64,000 bases of DNA from Celeribacter arenosi (GTDB taxonomy: Bacteria > Pseudomonadota > Alphaproteobacteria > Rhodobacterales > Rhodobacteraceae): assembly GCF_039539485.1 (NCBI RefSeq), contig NZ_BAABDF010000007.1, positions 1,452,163 through 1,516,162 on the forward strand, in the 5' to 3' direction. Below, one piece after another: positions 8,967-17,852 of the stretch. Within the stretch, counting starts at the first letter, position 1; every line of letters starts with the position of its first letter. Below the pieces are notes generated by a model. That model was given only the letters and a program-made list of their open reading frames with translations. It was not told the origin of the DNA and ran no database searches. A program made the position numbers and the translations under genes.

Positions 8967-9632
8967 ATGCTATATTTGTCTTCCTATCGTCTCGGTGATC
9001 ACTTCGAAAAACTACTTTCAGCCCTGCCCAAAACGCCAAGGGTCTTTGTCGTCGCGAACGCTTTAGATGTTTTCCCAGCGGCATCTAGATTGAAACATAA
9101 AGCTGAAGTCTACGACCCAAATCGAGAGCTTGAGGACTACGGTTGCCAGGTAACTGACTTAGACCTAAGGCAATACTTTGGACAGCAAGATGACTTAGCC
9201 AAACATCTATTGGAATGTGATCTTGTTTGGGCGCTTGGCGGGAATTCTTTCGTTTTACGGAGAGCTATGGCTTTGTCAGGTTTCGATACTGCTGCGACCC
9301 AACACCTTAAAACCGGCAACATCGCCTATGGTGGTTTCAGTGCCGGAGCAGTTGTCGCCTCTCCATCACTCAGCGGGATCGACCTAATGGACGACCCTGA
9401 GGCAGTGCCTAACGGCTACCAAAAAGAAGTGGTTTGGAGCGGGATGAAGTGGATTGATTTTTCGATAGTTCCGCATTTCCAGTCCGATCACCCTGAGTCT
9501 GAAGCGGCAAATGTAGCCAAGGACTTCTTCATGAAGAACGGCATTCCCCATCGTACAATTGCAGATGGGGAAGTGATCTTCGGTGAGGCAGGCAGTTTCG
9601 AAGTCTTACCGCGTACTTCAAAATCCCCATAA
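8967..9632 (+). CDS. Peptidase S51 / dipeptidase E-like protein
   Basis: A 221-residue protein of the class I amidotransferase-like S51 group. It has the oxyanion segment WALGGNSFVLRRAM, the nucleophile elbow YGGFSAGA (Ser125) and a C-terminal SIVPHFQSDHPES segment that supplies the His. PepE-type enzymes cleave Asp-X dipeptides, while other S51 members act on cyanophycin dipeptides; the substrate here is open. ATG at 8967 is chosen, but a TTG at 8961 is closer to the AAGG at 8952. Base composition is more AT-rich than in the flanking core genes, which suggests later acquisition. It is a single-gene unit. Confidence 0.8.
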   Translation: MLYLSSYRLGDHFEKLLSALPKTPRVFVVANALDVFPAASRLKHKAEVYDPNRELEDYGCQVTDLDLRQYFGQQDDLAKHLLECDLVWALGGNSFVLRRAMALSGFDTAATQHLKTGNIAYGGFSAGAVVASPSLSGIDLMDDPEAVPNGYQKEVVWSGMKWIDFSIVPHFQSDHPESEAANVAKDFFMKNGIPHRTIADGEVIFGEAGSFEVLPRTSKSP

Positions 9633-9873
9633 GAGACATTCAAGCGTGTTGCAGCATCCGTCACTCTGGGCTCAAACCAGAGCTTCGCTGCAATTGTCAT
9701 GTAGGTCAGCTAAGCGGAACATAGCTGCCGTTGGCGGCGGGTTATGGAATGGCTGCGTTTTGGTTTGCACAGCTTGGATCGAGGAGGTGCCTCGCCTTCA
9801 AATCTACCACTAACCAGTGCTTTGTCACGTTTGAGGGATACGAACTCCGGAAAGGGCGCGGGTATTCGGGATC

Positions 9874-10155
9874 CTAAAAGTCGGCCAACTCCGGGACATT
9901 GCCTAGCCTTACAAGGAAACTTGGGTCGCCGACTTCTCCGCTGGCTGGATCTTCGGTAATCATGTAGGCGTCGGCGCCTGCGCAATCCTCGGATAGAGCC
10001 TCGCGTTCGGCTCTGCTTATTGCCTCTGACGCTGTGGAATATTCAAACTGCTTGCCAATTTTCAGGCCTGCCTGCCCATTGGTTCCAGCCTTGGTTCCAA
10101 CATAAGTCTGGCAGATATAGTGGATTTTTTCTGAGGAACGGTCTGCGTCTGTCAT
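9874..10155 (-). CDS. Small hypothetical protein
   Basis: A 93-residue acidic soluble protein with no signal peptide and no known motif. Its middle reads YVGTKAGTNGQAGLKIGKQFEYSTASEAI, suggesting a compact beta-rich fold followed by a helix. The start at 10155 follows AAGGATC with good spacing, which favours a real gene; the frame upstream of it lacks such a site. It lies between small genes in the accessory stretch. I do not recognise the family. Confidence 0.55.
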   Translation of the reverse strand: MTDADRSSEKIHYICQTYVGTKAGTNGQAGLKIGKQFEYSTASEAISRAEREALSEDCAGADAYMITEDPASGEVGDPSFLVRLGNVPELADF

Positions 10156-10281
10156 GGGTGGATCCTTGTGATCGGCTGGAACAATTGGAAGGTCTCGCAA
10201 CAGCCTTGGCCGATTTCAGTCTGATTGAGGTGCCTGTTTCCCGGCGGAGCACTTAACGCACACAAAACAGCCGAAGTTCAA

Positions 10282-10518
10282 CTACCGCGTTGAAGCGGCT
10301 TTCGAGCGACGCGATTTGGACGCTTCGGAAGCTTTGCCTCCAGCTGGCTTGTTCGCTTCTCTTTCAAGGCGAGCGTTGCGCAGTCGGGAAATCCTGGCGT
10401 CACGCTGTTCCGTTTCTTCATCGACCATTTGTCTGACGACACGCGTCGTCTTATCCATCGGGGTTTCGGGTTTGGAGTCATATGCTTTGAATAGAGTGTT
10501 CTTTGTGAGTTTCGTCAT
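10282..10518 (-). CDS. Small basic hypothetical protein
   Basis: A 78-residue, strongly charged and mostly helical protein. The central part (VRQMVDEETEQRDARISRLR) could form a short coiled coil, and the tail is Lys/Arg/Ser-rich (SEASKSRRSKAASTR), which would suit nucleic-acid or membrane contact. AAAGGAAAC upstream of the ATG supports translation. It lies downstream of the racemase on the same strand, but the gap and its own ribosome site leave operon membership uncertain. Confidence 0.55.
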   Translation of the reverse strand: MTKLTKNTLFKAYDSKPETPMDKTTRVVRQMVDEETEQRDARISRLRNARLEREANKPAGGKASEASKSRRSKAASTR

Positions 10519-10567
10519 TCTTCAGTTTCCTTTGTGGTTTAGCGTCGGCTGGACCAAGCGAGGTCTT

Positions 10568-11689
10568 TCAAACCAGCGCTAGGGTGTCGATCTTACCTTG
10601 GGAGTGCCGTGTTGGTTGTGTGTGTGGATTGCACATGAATTCTACTTCGATGTCCGGAGCGGCCATGGCGTGCATCAACGCAGTGTAGTTCATCTGGAAC
10701 CTCACCTCGGAACCGACCTTTGGCGGGGTTCGGGGTGTTCCAATTACAAGATGGTCGCTGGTAGCACCGATCAATGTGCTTCCAACAGGCATTGAAAGCC
10801 CCGGAATGTCGGTGTCCTGATACCCCATCGCGAGGATCATGCGCGCAGAGGCAGCACCGGTCTTCACAATGCGAAGTCGTTCTGTAGTTGGATCGATGCG
10901 GGCACTAGGCGAAGGCATGGGTTTTGCACCCGTCTCGATAACTTCGGCAACAAGGGTGAAGGCGTCCGCGTGCATCCCGCCGATCCGGTCACCAGAAACT
11001 GGCTCCACACCCAGAAGGATCGCCTCGCCCAGGCGGAGGTCGTTGACACGACCCGTCGCGCGTTCACCAAGCGCCCAAGGCAAGTTGGCTGAGTTGCCTC
11101 CAGACACCACCTTGAGGATTGGGCCGCATTTACTCTCGATCTCATTCGCAAGGTCGCAAAAAGTGGCCATTTGCAAAGCAGTCGGGCCAAGCCCGTTCAA
11201 ACAGGCAAAGTTCGCGCCTATCCCTTTCAACGCGACCCCGGACAATTGCACGACTTGCTTGGCAACATCTGCAAGGTTCTCGGGTGATATTCCGTCGCGA
11301 AGGTCACCCATTTCGACCATCAGGACAATACCGTGGACGGAGCCATTGCGGATCGCGGCGGCAGCCAACGCTGAAATGACCAAGATCTCTGTGTTATAGC
11401 TCTCTTCGCAGGACTGAACGACCTGGTCGGCCTGACTTAACATCGGCGAACGGATCAGAGTGATGGGGCCTGTCATGCCTGCCGCACGCAACCTTTGAAC
11501 ATTGCTGATCCGCGCATCGGCAAGCCCCACTGCCCCGCCATCGAGCATGGCTTGAGCGATCGCAGGATGCCCACAGACCGCTTTGGTCACGCCAGTGACG
11601 CCGACCCCACACGGGCCTAGACGCTTGACCAGGGTCTGCGTATTGCGACGTATCTTGCTGAGATCCACCTCGATGCGCGGGCAGCTCAT
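10568..11689 (-). CDS. Alanine/ornithine racemase family PLP enzyme
   Basis: A 373-residue fold-III PLP racemase. The N-terminal barrel starts IEVDLSKIRRNTQTLV and carries the Schiff-base lysine in GVTKAVCG. The segments VMVEMGDLRDGI and VVSGGNSANLPWA (phosphate binding) follow. The C-terminal domain ends with EVRFQMNYTALMHAM, which corresponds to the NYGALLRAM segment of ornithine racemase-like enzymes. It overlaps the DUF1611 gene by four bases (ATGA), so the two are co-translated. The substrate is probably a free or N-acylated amino acid. The family is well supported, the substrate is not. Confidence 0.85.
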   Translation of the reverse strand: MSCPRIEVDLSKIRRNTQTLVKRLGPCGVGVTGVTKAVCGHPAIAQAMLDGGAVGLADARISNVQRLRAAGMTGPITLIRSPMLSQADQVVQSCEESYNTEILVISALAAAAIRNGSVHGIVLMVEMGDLRDGISPENLADVAKQVVQLSGVALKGIGANFACLNGLGPTALQMATFCDLANEIESKCGPILKVVSGGNSANLPWALGERATGRVNDLRLGEAILLGVEPVSGDRIGGMHADAFTLVAEVIETGAKPMPSPSARIDPTTERLRIVKTGAASARMILAMGYQDTDIPGLSMPVGSTLIGATSDHLVIGTPRTPPKVGSEVRFQMNYTALMHAMAAPDIEVEFMCNPHTQPTRHSQGKIDTLALV

Positions 11690-12885
11690 ATCGCGGCCAT
11701 AGACGGCATTTGTGCCAAGCCGGGGTATGTGGCGACGACCATCGCAAGCAAATGTGCAGTCGGTCGGGCCAATGCATCTGTTACCGGCAGTCCAAGTTTC
11801 TGCGACTGCGCCGCAATGGTGTCGGTGATTTCAGCATCAGACATCCCCTCGTGATTGAGAGTGATACCTATGACCTGTGTATCGGCAAAGGCTTCGATTA
11901 GTTCAATTTCACTTGATGCAGATGGCATCGGCATATTGGGAAAGTCACAGCGATGAGCACGTTTCGGCGCGTGCTGAAGGATGACAGCATCCGGTTGGCT
12001 CCCCCGCAAGATAAAGGCGGATGTACAAAACGCGGGATGGCTCAATGCGCCCTGGCCTTCGATCAAAATAACATCGGGTTGTTCCGCTTCAGAAGCCGCA
12101 ACAATCGCGCCTTCAAGTTCGCCGCAGCAGAATTGAGGCGGTACGGCATCCATTGCGATCCCGTATTTTGCGCCCTGCATCAGGCCAGTCTGACCCGTGC
12201 CGACAAGCACTGTCTTAATACCCTCTGCATTCAGGGCCCGCGCCAAAACAGTTGCCGTTGTTCGCTTCCCGATCGCGCAATCGGTTCCAAGAACCGCAAT
12301 CCGTAGTGCTTTGACACGTGCGACGCTGCCGTCAAACAGGCGCATGTCCTTGCTGGGTTTCGGCTTGCGGATGTCGCGGATCGTGACATTTCGCCCCAAA
12401 GCAGCATTGGCTATTTCGCTGTCATCGCTCAGATACTCATGCAGCCCGCTTACGATGTTCATGCCAAGCTCAATCGCTTTTAGAATAACGCCTCGGTCCG
12501 CAGTCGAGAGACGCCCTGTCGAGGGGGCCATCCCATAGATCAGCGTATCGGGAGTGACGGCTTCATGGGCGACCGCCGCCTCCAGATGACCAAAGATCGG
12601 TATTTGGTTCATCCTATCGTCGAGAACGGATCCGCTGTCTTGTCCGCGATAGGTGCTGTCGATGACAGAAAGGATGCGATACGCTTGTGAATGGCGGACA
12701 AGGCCGTTCGCAGTCTTGCCATCAATTTGCGCGAAATTCCCTTCGCAGTAGACGACTGCCGTCGGTGAGTCTGGGACCTGCCTGCCAGACGTCAGGCTTG
12801 CGGGTTTGATCTGTGTTATTGGTGGCGCTTGCGCCCTTTTTGTGGGGCAGCGGATGGTATCGACAGTGTCAGATTTGGTTTCCAT
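11686..12885 (-). CDS. DUF1611 family protein, related to D-glutamate N-acetyltransferase DgcN
   Basis: A 399-residue protein. About 45 low-complexity residues precede the DUF1611 N-terminal domain (PTAVVYCEGNF; IYGMAPSTGRL). The C-terminal domain has a P-loop-like G200-TDCAIGKRTT segment and VILIEGQGALSHPA. The characterised relative DgcN acetylates D-glutamate and normally sits beside the enolase-superfamily racemase DgcA. Here the partner is a PLP racemase instead, which suggests another D-amino acid route. AGGGA precedes the ATG. It heads a two-gene operon. Function is inferred from family and context. Confidence 0.75.
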   Translation of the reverse strand: METKSDTVDTIRCPTKRAQAPPITQIKPASLTSGRQVPDSPTAVVYCEGNFAQIDGKTANGLVRHSQAYRILSVIDSTYRGQDSGSVLDDRMNQIPIFGHLEAAVAHEAVTPDTLIYGMAPSTGRLSTADRGVILKAIELGMNIVSGLHEYLSDDSEIANAALGRNVTIRDIRKPKPSKDMRLFDGSVARVKALRIAVLGTDCAIGKRTTATVLARALNAEGIKTVLVGTGQTGLMQGAKYGIAMDAVPPQFCCGELEGAIVAASEAEQPDVILIEGQGALSHPAFCTSAFILRGSQPDAVILQHAPKRAHRCDFPNMPMPSASSEIELIEAFADTQVIGITLNHEGMSDAEITDTIAAQSQKLGLPVTDALARPTAHLLAMVVATYPGLAQMPSMAAI

Positions 12886-13110
12886 TTTGATTTCCCTTGA
12901 TACGGTGGCACGGAGGCCAGAAGCGTCTGCACCTGCGCATTTTGGAGTGAATAGGTGCCGTGGCTCGCGCCTATTGGTTCAGCTCGCACTGCCCCTTTGA
13001 TTTTTGAAAATTCCTGTCGCAGTCCCGGCGGTGGCCCGATCTGTCCAGATGCGCGTTTTCAGGAACAACAGGCGGCCCATATGTTCAATGCGGCCCGTTT
13101 CCTGATCTGT

Positions 13111-13581
13111 TCAGAAAGGCGTTGGCCGGAACCAAAAGGGCCTCCACTGGTCGCCGGTTCGTTCAAACCCGCGTTCGCACGTCGAGCCGGAGCCATCTGA
13201 GGTATCTGCCCAATACGCACTCGTTGGCAGTACGATTTCCTGACATGGGCCATCGGTTTTGCGAAACCCATGCAGGCTCTCCAATCCGGGACCGTTGGAC
13301 CGGTTCGTGGCATATGCGTTTTGCGGCGCGACCAAACCTACGTAGGCATTTTCGTTCGGCCGGTAGCCAACGTTGCAATCCCATCCATCACCGTAATTTT
13401 TGGCGCTGGCGCTCTCGGAAATTGGCTGTGCGTCGGGTTGGGCAAAGGCAGGTAGAATAGAAGGCATGACCGCGAAAATTGAACCGACAAATAGGGCCAT
13501 GACTGTTGGAATTAGCGTAGGGACGAAGGCCACGATTGGATGTGGACCGCAAGGCTCTGTGAGTTGTGATTTACGATCCAT
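13111..13581 (-). CDS. Exported or membrane-anchored protein with degenerate GW-C repeats
   Basis: A 156-residue protein with an N-terminal hydrophobic segment (about 17-47, ending PAFA) that could be a long signal peptide or an anchor. Residues 64-156 hold three imperfect repeats of about 33 residues built on G-[W]-x-[C]-x2-G-[YF] ... [C]-x2-[IL]-x-[AL]-P-x-[NS]-AY. Each copy keeps only one of the two expected cysteines (C69, C113, C135). The ATG overlaps the end of the upstream small membrane gene by 11 bases. Likely periplasmic or envelope-located; no function is known to me. Confidence 0.65.
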   Translation of the reverse strand: MDRKSQLTEPCGPHPIVAFVPTLIPTVMALFVGSIFAVMPSILPAFAQPDAQPISESASAKNYGDGWDCNVGYRPNENAYVGLVAPQNAYATNRSNGPGLESLHGFRKTDGPCQEIVLPTSAYWADTSDGSGSTCERGFERTGDQWRPFWFRPTPF

Positions 13582-13924
13582 CTAAGGCAAGCTTCGCAAG
13601 ACATGCGTCGGCCAGATCACGGTTCGGGTCTTCAGTGCCCGGCAATGTGGCCCATCCTGTTTCCATCATCGCATTGCGTCGCTGATAGCTTGACGCTTCC
13701 TGAAGTGTCTCCAGTTTTGCGGTGCGTTCTGCATCAGCTTCTGAAAGATCTAAACAAACCGGCACCATCGCCAGAGTGACTTGCTCTGAGGCAAAGCTAT
13801 CAGCCATTTCTTCCGCGCCACCTTCAGTCGTCCAGCCTCCCCACGTGAAGCCAAGAATTGAGACAGCAACTGCGCCAACCAAGGCTCCGTAAACGCCGGG
13901 TTTCGTCCATTCGGGAAATGTCAT
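13571..13924 (-). CDS. Conserved small membrane-anchored hypothetical protein
   Basis: A 117-residue protein with one N-terminal membrane segment (WTKPGVYGALVGAVAVSILGFTWGGW) followed by a soluble helical domain containing VPVCLDLSEAD and NAMMETGWATLPG. This combination recurs as an uncharacterised protein in alphaproteobacteria. AAAGGAT precedes the ATG. It overlaps the next gene by 11 bases, and its start overlaps a short upstream frame by four, so the three may form one operon. Role unknown. Confidence 0.7.
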   Translation of the reverse strand: MTFPEWTKPGVYGALVGAVAVSILGFTWGGWTTEGGAEEMADSFASEQVTLAMVPVCLDLSEADAERTAKLETLQEASSYQRRNAMMETGWATLPGTEDPNRDLADACLAKLALDGS

Positions 13925-14061
13925 TTTCGATCCTTTGACGGAGAAAGCGCCGCCGCACTATTTTTGACTTCGTTTGTCGTTGCGTCGGCCTGATCCTGCG
14001 CCAATGCCAACTCCAGGCCTCGCTGCTCCACTGCGCGCACTTCGACTTTCCAGCGGGCCAT
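13921..14061 (-). CDS. Possible small ORF upstream of the membrane protein gene
   Basis: A 46-codon frame (beginning MARWKVEVRAVEQRG, ending SPSKDRK) that ends with TGA overlapping the next ATG (ATGA). The coupling and the helical charged sequence favour a real product. The ribosome site is weak, and an in-frame stop lies only about ten codons upstream. It could equally be the remnant of a longer gene. Confidence 0.35.
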   Translation of the reverse strand: MARWKVEVRAVEQRGLELALAQDQADATTNEVKNSAAALSPSKDRK

Positions 14062-14588
14062 CTTGATCAATAGAAACGTCGCTGTCTGTCTCTATGCCTC
14101 GCAGCTGTGGCTCAGTATGTCGTCGTCTGCCAACACTTCGCAGTCGCCCGCAGGCGGTTCATCAGTGTATCCTGCGACCACAAACGGCTGAAGAAATGTC
14201 ACACCTGACGTGGTCGTGCGCGATGACATCGGCAACCTTCCCAAACATCAGATCCCTACTACAGGGCGTGACAGCTGAATTTTCATGATGGAGGGTTGTG
14301 GTTCACTCTTGCAGGCTGATGCGCCTATGCCGCAGAGAACCGCAACTTTCGTAACACACACCTAGTCTATCGGCGTGCGAATTACAAGGTTGGTGACTCC
14401 GGCCCCGGATTCTCGACGAGCTTCTTTGTTAGCTTCCCGCTCAGCGCCGCCATGTTTCGTACCCGCAATCGAACGCAGACCGAAAACCCCGGCAACATGC
14501 GACCAAACCGGCAGTTGCGGCGAACCCAAGGGAGCAACAGAAAAAGGCCGCCAAAGGCGACCCATTCAAACCGACCAAAACTGTATGG
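14062..14588. other. Gene-free stretch beside tRNA-Ser
   Basis: About 530 bp on the 3' side of the tRNA without a convincing gene on either strand. Short plus-strand frames here have no ribosome site. I saw no integrase fragment and no obvious second copy of the tRNA 3' end. Confidence 0.4.
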
Positions 14589-14678
14589 TGGCGGAGAGGA
14601 AGGGATTCGAACCCTCGAGACGGTTCCCCGCCTACACACTTTCCAGGCGTGCGCCTTCGACCACTCGGCCACCTCTCC
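14589..14678 (-). tRNA. tRNA-Ser (GGA)
   Basis: A 90-base class II tRNA on the minus strand. The acceptor stem GGAGAGG pairs with CCTCTCC, followed by discriminator G and an encoded CCA. The anticodon stem CACGC/GTGTG encloses the loop CTGGAAA with anticodon GGA. The long variable arm and the T-loop GGTTCGAATCC are both present. Confidence 0.96.
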
Positions 14679-14772
14679 GCCGGCGTCTATAAGAAACGGA
14701 TGGGGAGGATGCAACCCCGCATCGACACGAAGGTGAAGGTTTTCTGACGCTCATGTGACGCGCAGAAATGGC

Positions 14773-15489
14773 TTAGTCGAGATGGATCGAAACGCGGCGG
14801 TTCTGACGCCCTTTGTTTTCGATCTTTCCGAGGCGAATACGTCCGATTTCTGAGGTTCGCGCGACATGCGTCCCGCCACAGGGCTGCAGATCCACCTGCC
14901 CTGCCCCTTCCCCGATCCGAATGAGGCGAACACGCCCTTCGCCGGTGGGCGGCATCACGGACATGGTCTTCACAATGGAAGGATTCGCCAACAATTCCTG
15001 ATCCGTGATCCAGCTTTCCGTGACCCGCAAATCCTGTTCGATCAAACGGTTCAACGCACTTTCAATCCCGTCACGATCTGCGGGGGGCTCTTCCATGTCG
15101 AAATCCAGCCGACCTTTTTCAGTCCCGATCGCACCGCCCGTCACCGGCAATGGAATGACGACCGACAGGAGGTGGAGCGCGGTGTGCACCCGCATGTGGC
15201 GGTGTCGGCGGTCCCAGTCGAGGTATTGCATGACGTCCACGCCGCGCTCAGGCAGGGTCCCGGGTTCGGACGGGACAAGGACGACATGGCCCGTCGGCCC
15301 CTTCACGGCGGTCGCAATATTCATCGTGCCACCAGCCCAAGTGATGCGCCCGCTGTCCCCGGGCTGGCCACCGCCGGTCGGGTAGAACAGAGCGCGATCC
15401 AGCACGATGCCCCCCTCCTGCGTCACGGTAAGCACCTTTGCAGGGGCTTCGGTCAGGTACGGATCATCGCGAAACAAAAACGCACTCAT
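14773..15489 (-). CDS. Alanyl-tRNA editing protein AlaX
   Basis: A 238-residue free-standing editing domain that hydrolyses mischarged Ser- or Gly-tRNA(Ala). It has the glycine-rich FYPTGGGQPGDSG motif of AlaX-M type proteins. The zinc ligands are visible as H102-x3-H106 (VHTALH) and C204-x3-H208 (CGGTH). The start overlaps the stop of the upstream mechanosensitive channel gene (ATGA), so it is the third gene of cysK-mscS-alaX. Linkage to cysteine synthesis has no obvious functional reason. Confidence 0.92.
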   Translation of the reverse strand: MSAFLFRDDPYLTEAPAKVLTVTQEGGIVLDRALFYPTGGGQPGDSGRITWAGGTMNIATAVKGPTGHVVLVPSEPGTLPERGVDVMQYLDWDRRHRHMRVHTALHLLSVVIPLPVTGGAIGTEKGRLDFDMEEPPADRDGIESALNRLIEQDLRVTESWITDQELLANPSIVKTMSVMPPTGEGRVRLIRIGEGAGQVDLQPCGGTHVARTSEIGRIRLGKIENKGRQNRRVSIHLD

Positions 15490-17852
15490 GTTTGTGGGTC
15501 TCCCTGTGGCGGGGCGCGCAAGGCTTCTGGATTGCGCAGCCAGACATCACGCTGCGCAAAGGGGATCTCGATGTTTTCCGCGGCAAAGCGGCTGGCGATC
15601 TCGTGGTTCAGATCGCTTTTGACCGACATCACGAACGTTACATTCCTCAAAATGGCGCGAATTTCAAAGTCCAGAGAATCCGCCCCAAAACCGATGAAGT
15701 GAACCTGCGGCTCGGGGTTCAGGGTTACCATCGGATGCGCGCGGGCAATCTCCATCAGGATGCCTTCGACCCGTCGCGTGTCCGTGCCATATGCCACCCC
15801 GACCGGCACGGTAACGCGCCCGATCAAATTGCCGCGCGTATAGTTGGTCACCTGCCCCGAAATGAGGTCGGCGTTGGGAACAATCACGTCTGTGCGGTCA
15901 AAGGTTTCGACCCGTGTGGACCTCACCGAAATATCGCGCACAAACCCCATCTGGCCGCCGACTTCGATCCAATCGCCCTCTGAAATCGGGCGCTCGATCA
16001 ACAGGATGATCCCCGAGACAAAGTTCTGGACGATGTTCTGTAGGCCAAAACCGATCCCCACGGAGAGCGCGCCCGCGACAATGGCGAGAGCCGACAGGTC
16101 AATACCCGCTGCAGTGATTGCCACAATCGCAGAGAGGAACACGCCAATGTAGCCCGCCCCCGCGACCATCGCGTTCTGGCCACCCTTATCGAGACTGGTT
16201 TTGGGCAAAACAGCGGTTTTCAGCGCCGTTTTGAACAGCCGCGTCACCGCAAGTCCCAGCGCGAAAACGACAACGAAAGTCAGAAAATCGGTGACCGAAA
16301 CACGCGCCTCACCTATCGCGACCCCTTCGCGCATGCGCGCCCAGAGTTCCCACAATCGTTCCTCCCGCACCCCCCAAATCAAAGCAAAGGCGGGCAGCGA
16401 GACCAGCAGCAGCGCGAAGGACAATAGCACCGGCATGAGCGCATCGCGCGCCCGATCGGGTTGCCCTGTAATCAGCCCGTAAATATCCCCGAGCAAACGG
16501 GACAGGACCACGAGGAGACCGATCAACCCGAGCGACAGGATCGCCGGAAAGATAATCGCCTTGGCGGCCGTCATATACCCGAGCGCCCCCAAAAGAACCG
16601 CGAGGAGCGACCCAACCAACAAAGCCCGCGCGACCGTGCGCGCGATCAAGGGCACAAAGCCCTGTCCGGTCGATGGCTCAAGTTGCGGTGGCGCGTCCTC
16701 GTCCAAAGGCATCGGATCGGGCAACCGTGCCGCCCGGCCCAAGAGGACCGCAATCCGGTAGAGCGCAAAGGCCCCCAGAAGGATTAGCGGGAACGTCAAC
16801 GCCGCTTCGGTCCCGATGTCATACAAATCAATGGTCGAAAGTTGGGTGATGACGTTCTGCAGCGCCCACAATGTGCCTGCCAGCGTTGCCTGACCTACAA
16901 ATTCACGCCGCGCTTTTGGCGTCATGTCGAGCACAGCATCCCCAGACCCCGTGCCAAAGAACAGACGCCCCATGACCCAGCGGGCCACGAAATAGGCCAT
17001 ACCGATCTGCGGCACAGCCTGCACCAACAACTCCGCACGCTGGCCCAGAAGGCCTGAAGACTTCGCGGCCTCCGCAAAGGCGAATAGACCCAGAACCGGC
17101 ACCGCAATCTGGCTAAGAGAGGTCACAAACCCTGTCACGCCCTGCCCCGCCGCACCGCGCACGCGTTCACGCATCGATTGGGTAAAACGTTCGGTCCACT
17201 GCCGCCCGCGCGCCACAAGTACCATCGCCACAGCGAGATAAAAGGCAATCATCAGGCCGTTTCTGGACAAGGTTTCGCGCGCACTGTCGCTGGCCGCATT
17301 ATCGCGCACGGTGGCCCAGGCTTTGGACAAGGTGCCGCCGAGCGCGCTGAGTGCCCCACCCCAAAGAGACGGCAAAAGGGGCGATGGCGCGCGCTGCGTC
17401 AGCATATCCGCCTGATGCGCCAGAAGTGTCGTGTCGATTTCGGTGATGAGCGCATCTGCACGCGCATAGGCCTCTTCTGCCGTGCGCACCGGCGCGAGTG
17501 CCTCGTCAAGGCGAACCTGCAAAGCTTCGCGGCGCGCCGCCACCTCGTCGGATTCACTCGTGGCATCTTCTGGAACGGGCCCAAGCGCGGCGATCTGCGC
17601 CTGCAGGGTCGAAATCCGCGCGGCGTTGGTGCTCTGGGCCTCCAAAAATTCCGCGCGCCAATCCGTAAGGGTTTTACGGAACGACTCTAGCGTGGTGTCA
17701 GATGTCTGGGCGAGGTCGAGCTGGCTTTCCACTTCGGAGGCCACAACCTCCCATCCGGTGTAATTGGGCACAACCGCGTCCTGCGCAGAGCCGAGCGTCG
17801 GGCCCAGAAACAGAGCCAGACACAGCAGCCAACCTGCGAAGAACCGACGCAT
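15486..17852 (-). CDS. MscS-family mechanosensitive channel with DUF3772 N-terminal region
   Basis: About 788 residues: a signal peptide (cleavage near GSAQ-DA), a periplasmic coiled-coil/DUF3772 region (to about 150), roughly ten membrane helices, then the MscS pore and beta domain (SVGIGFGLQNIVQNFVSGIILL; ERPISEGDWIEVGGQMGFV; RSTRVETFDRTDVIVPNADLI). It is larger than minimal MscS and resembles MscK/YbdG-like channels that release osmolytes on hypo-osmotic shock. ATG at 17852 forms a TGATG junction with the cysK stop; a GTG at 17855 is an alternative. Confidence 0.9.
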   Translation of the reverse strand: MRRFFAGWLLCLALFLGPTLGSAQDAVVPNYTGWEVVASEVESQLDLAQTSDTTLESFRKTLTDWRAEFLEAQSTNAARISTLQAQIAALGPVPEDATSESDEVAARREALQVRLDEALAPVRTAEEAYARADALITEIDTTLLAHQADMLTQRAPSPLLPSLWGGALSALGGTLSKAWATVRDNAASDSARETLSRNGLMIAFYLAVAMVLVARGRQWTERFTQSMRERVRGAAGQGVTGFVTSLSQIAVPVLGLFAFAEAAKSSGLLGQRAELLVQAVPQIGMAYFVARWVMGRLFFGTGSGDAVLDMTPKARREFVGQATLAGTLWALQNVITQLSTIDLYDIGTEAALTFPLILLGAFALYRIAVLLGRAARLPDPMPLDEDAPPQLEPSTGQGFVPLIARTVARALLVGSLLAVLLGALGYMTAAKAIIFPAILSLGLIGLLVVLSRLLGDIYGLITGQPDRARDALMPVLLSFALLLVSLPAFALIWGVREERLWELWARMREGVAIGEARVSVTDFLTFVVVFALGLAVTRLFKTALKTAVLPKTSLDKGGQNAMVAGAGYIGVFLSAIVAITAAGIDLSALAIVAGALSVGIGFGLQNIVQNFVSGIILLIERPISEGDWIEVGGQMGFVRDISVRSTRVETFDRTDVIVPNADLISGQVTNYTRGNLIGRVTVPVGVAYGTDTRRVEGILMEIARAHPMVTLNPEPQVHFIGFGADSLDFEIRAILRNVTFVMSVKSDLNHEIASRFAAENIEIPFAQRDVWLRNPEALRAPPQGDPQT

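Noticed and set aside
14589..14611. tRNA-Ser 3' end as an active attachment site
   Set aside because: No integrase gene and no second copy of the 3' end were found in the window.
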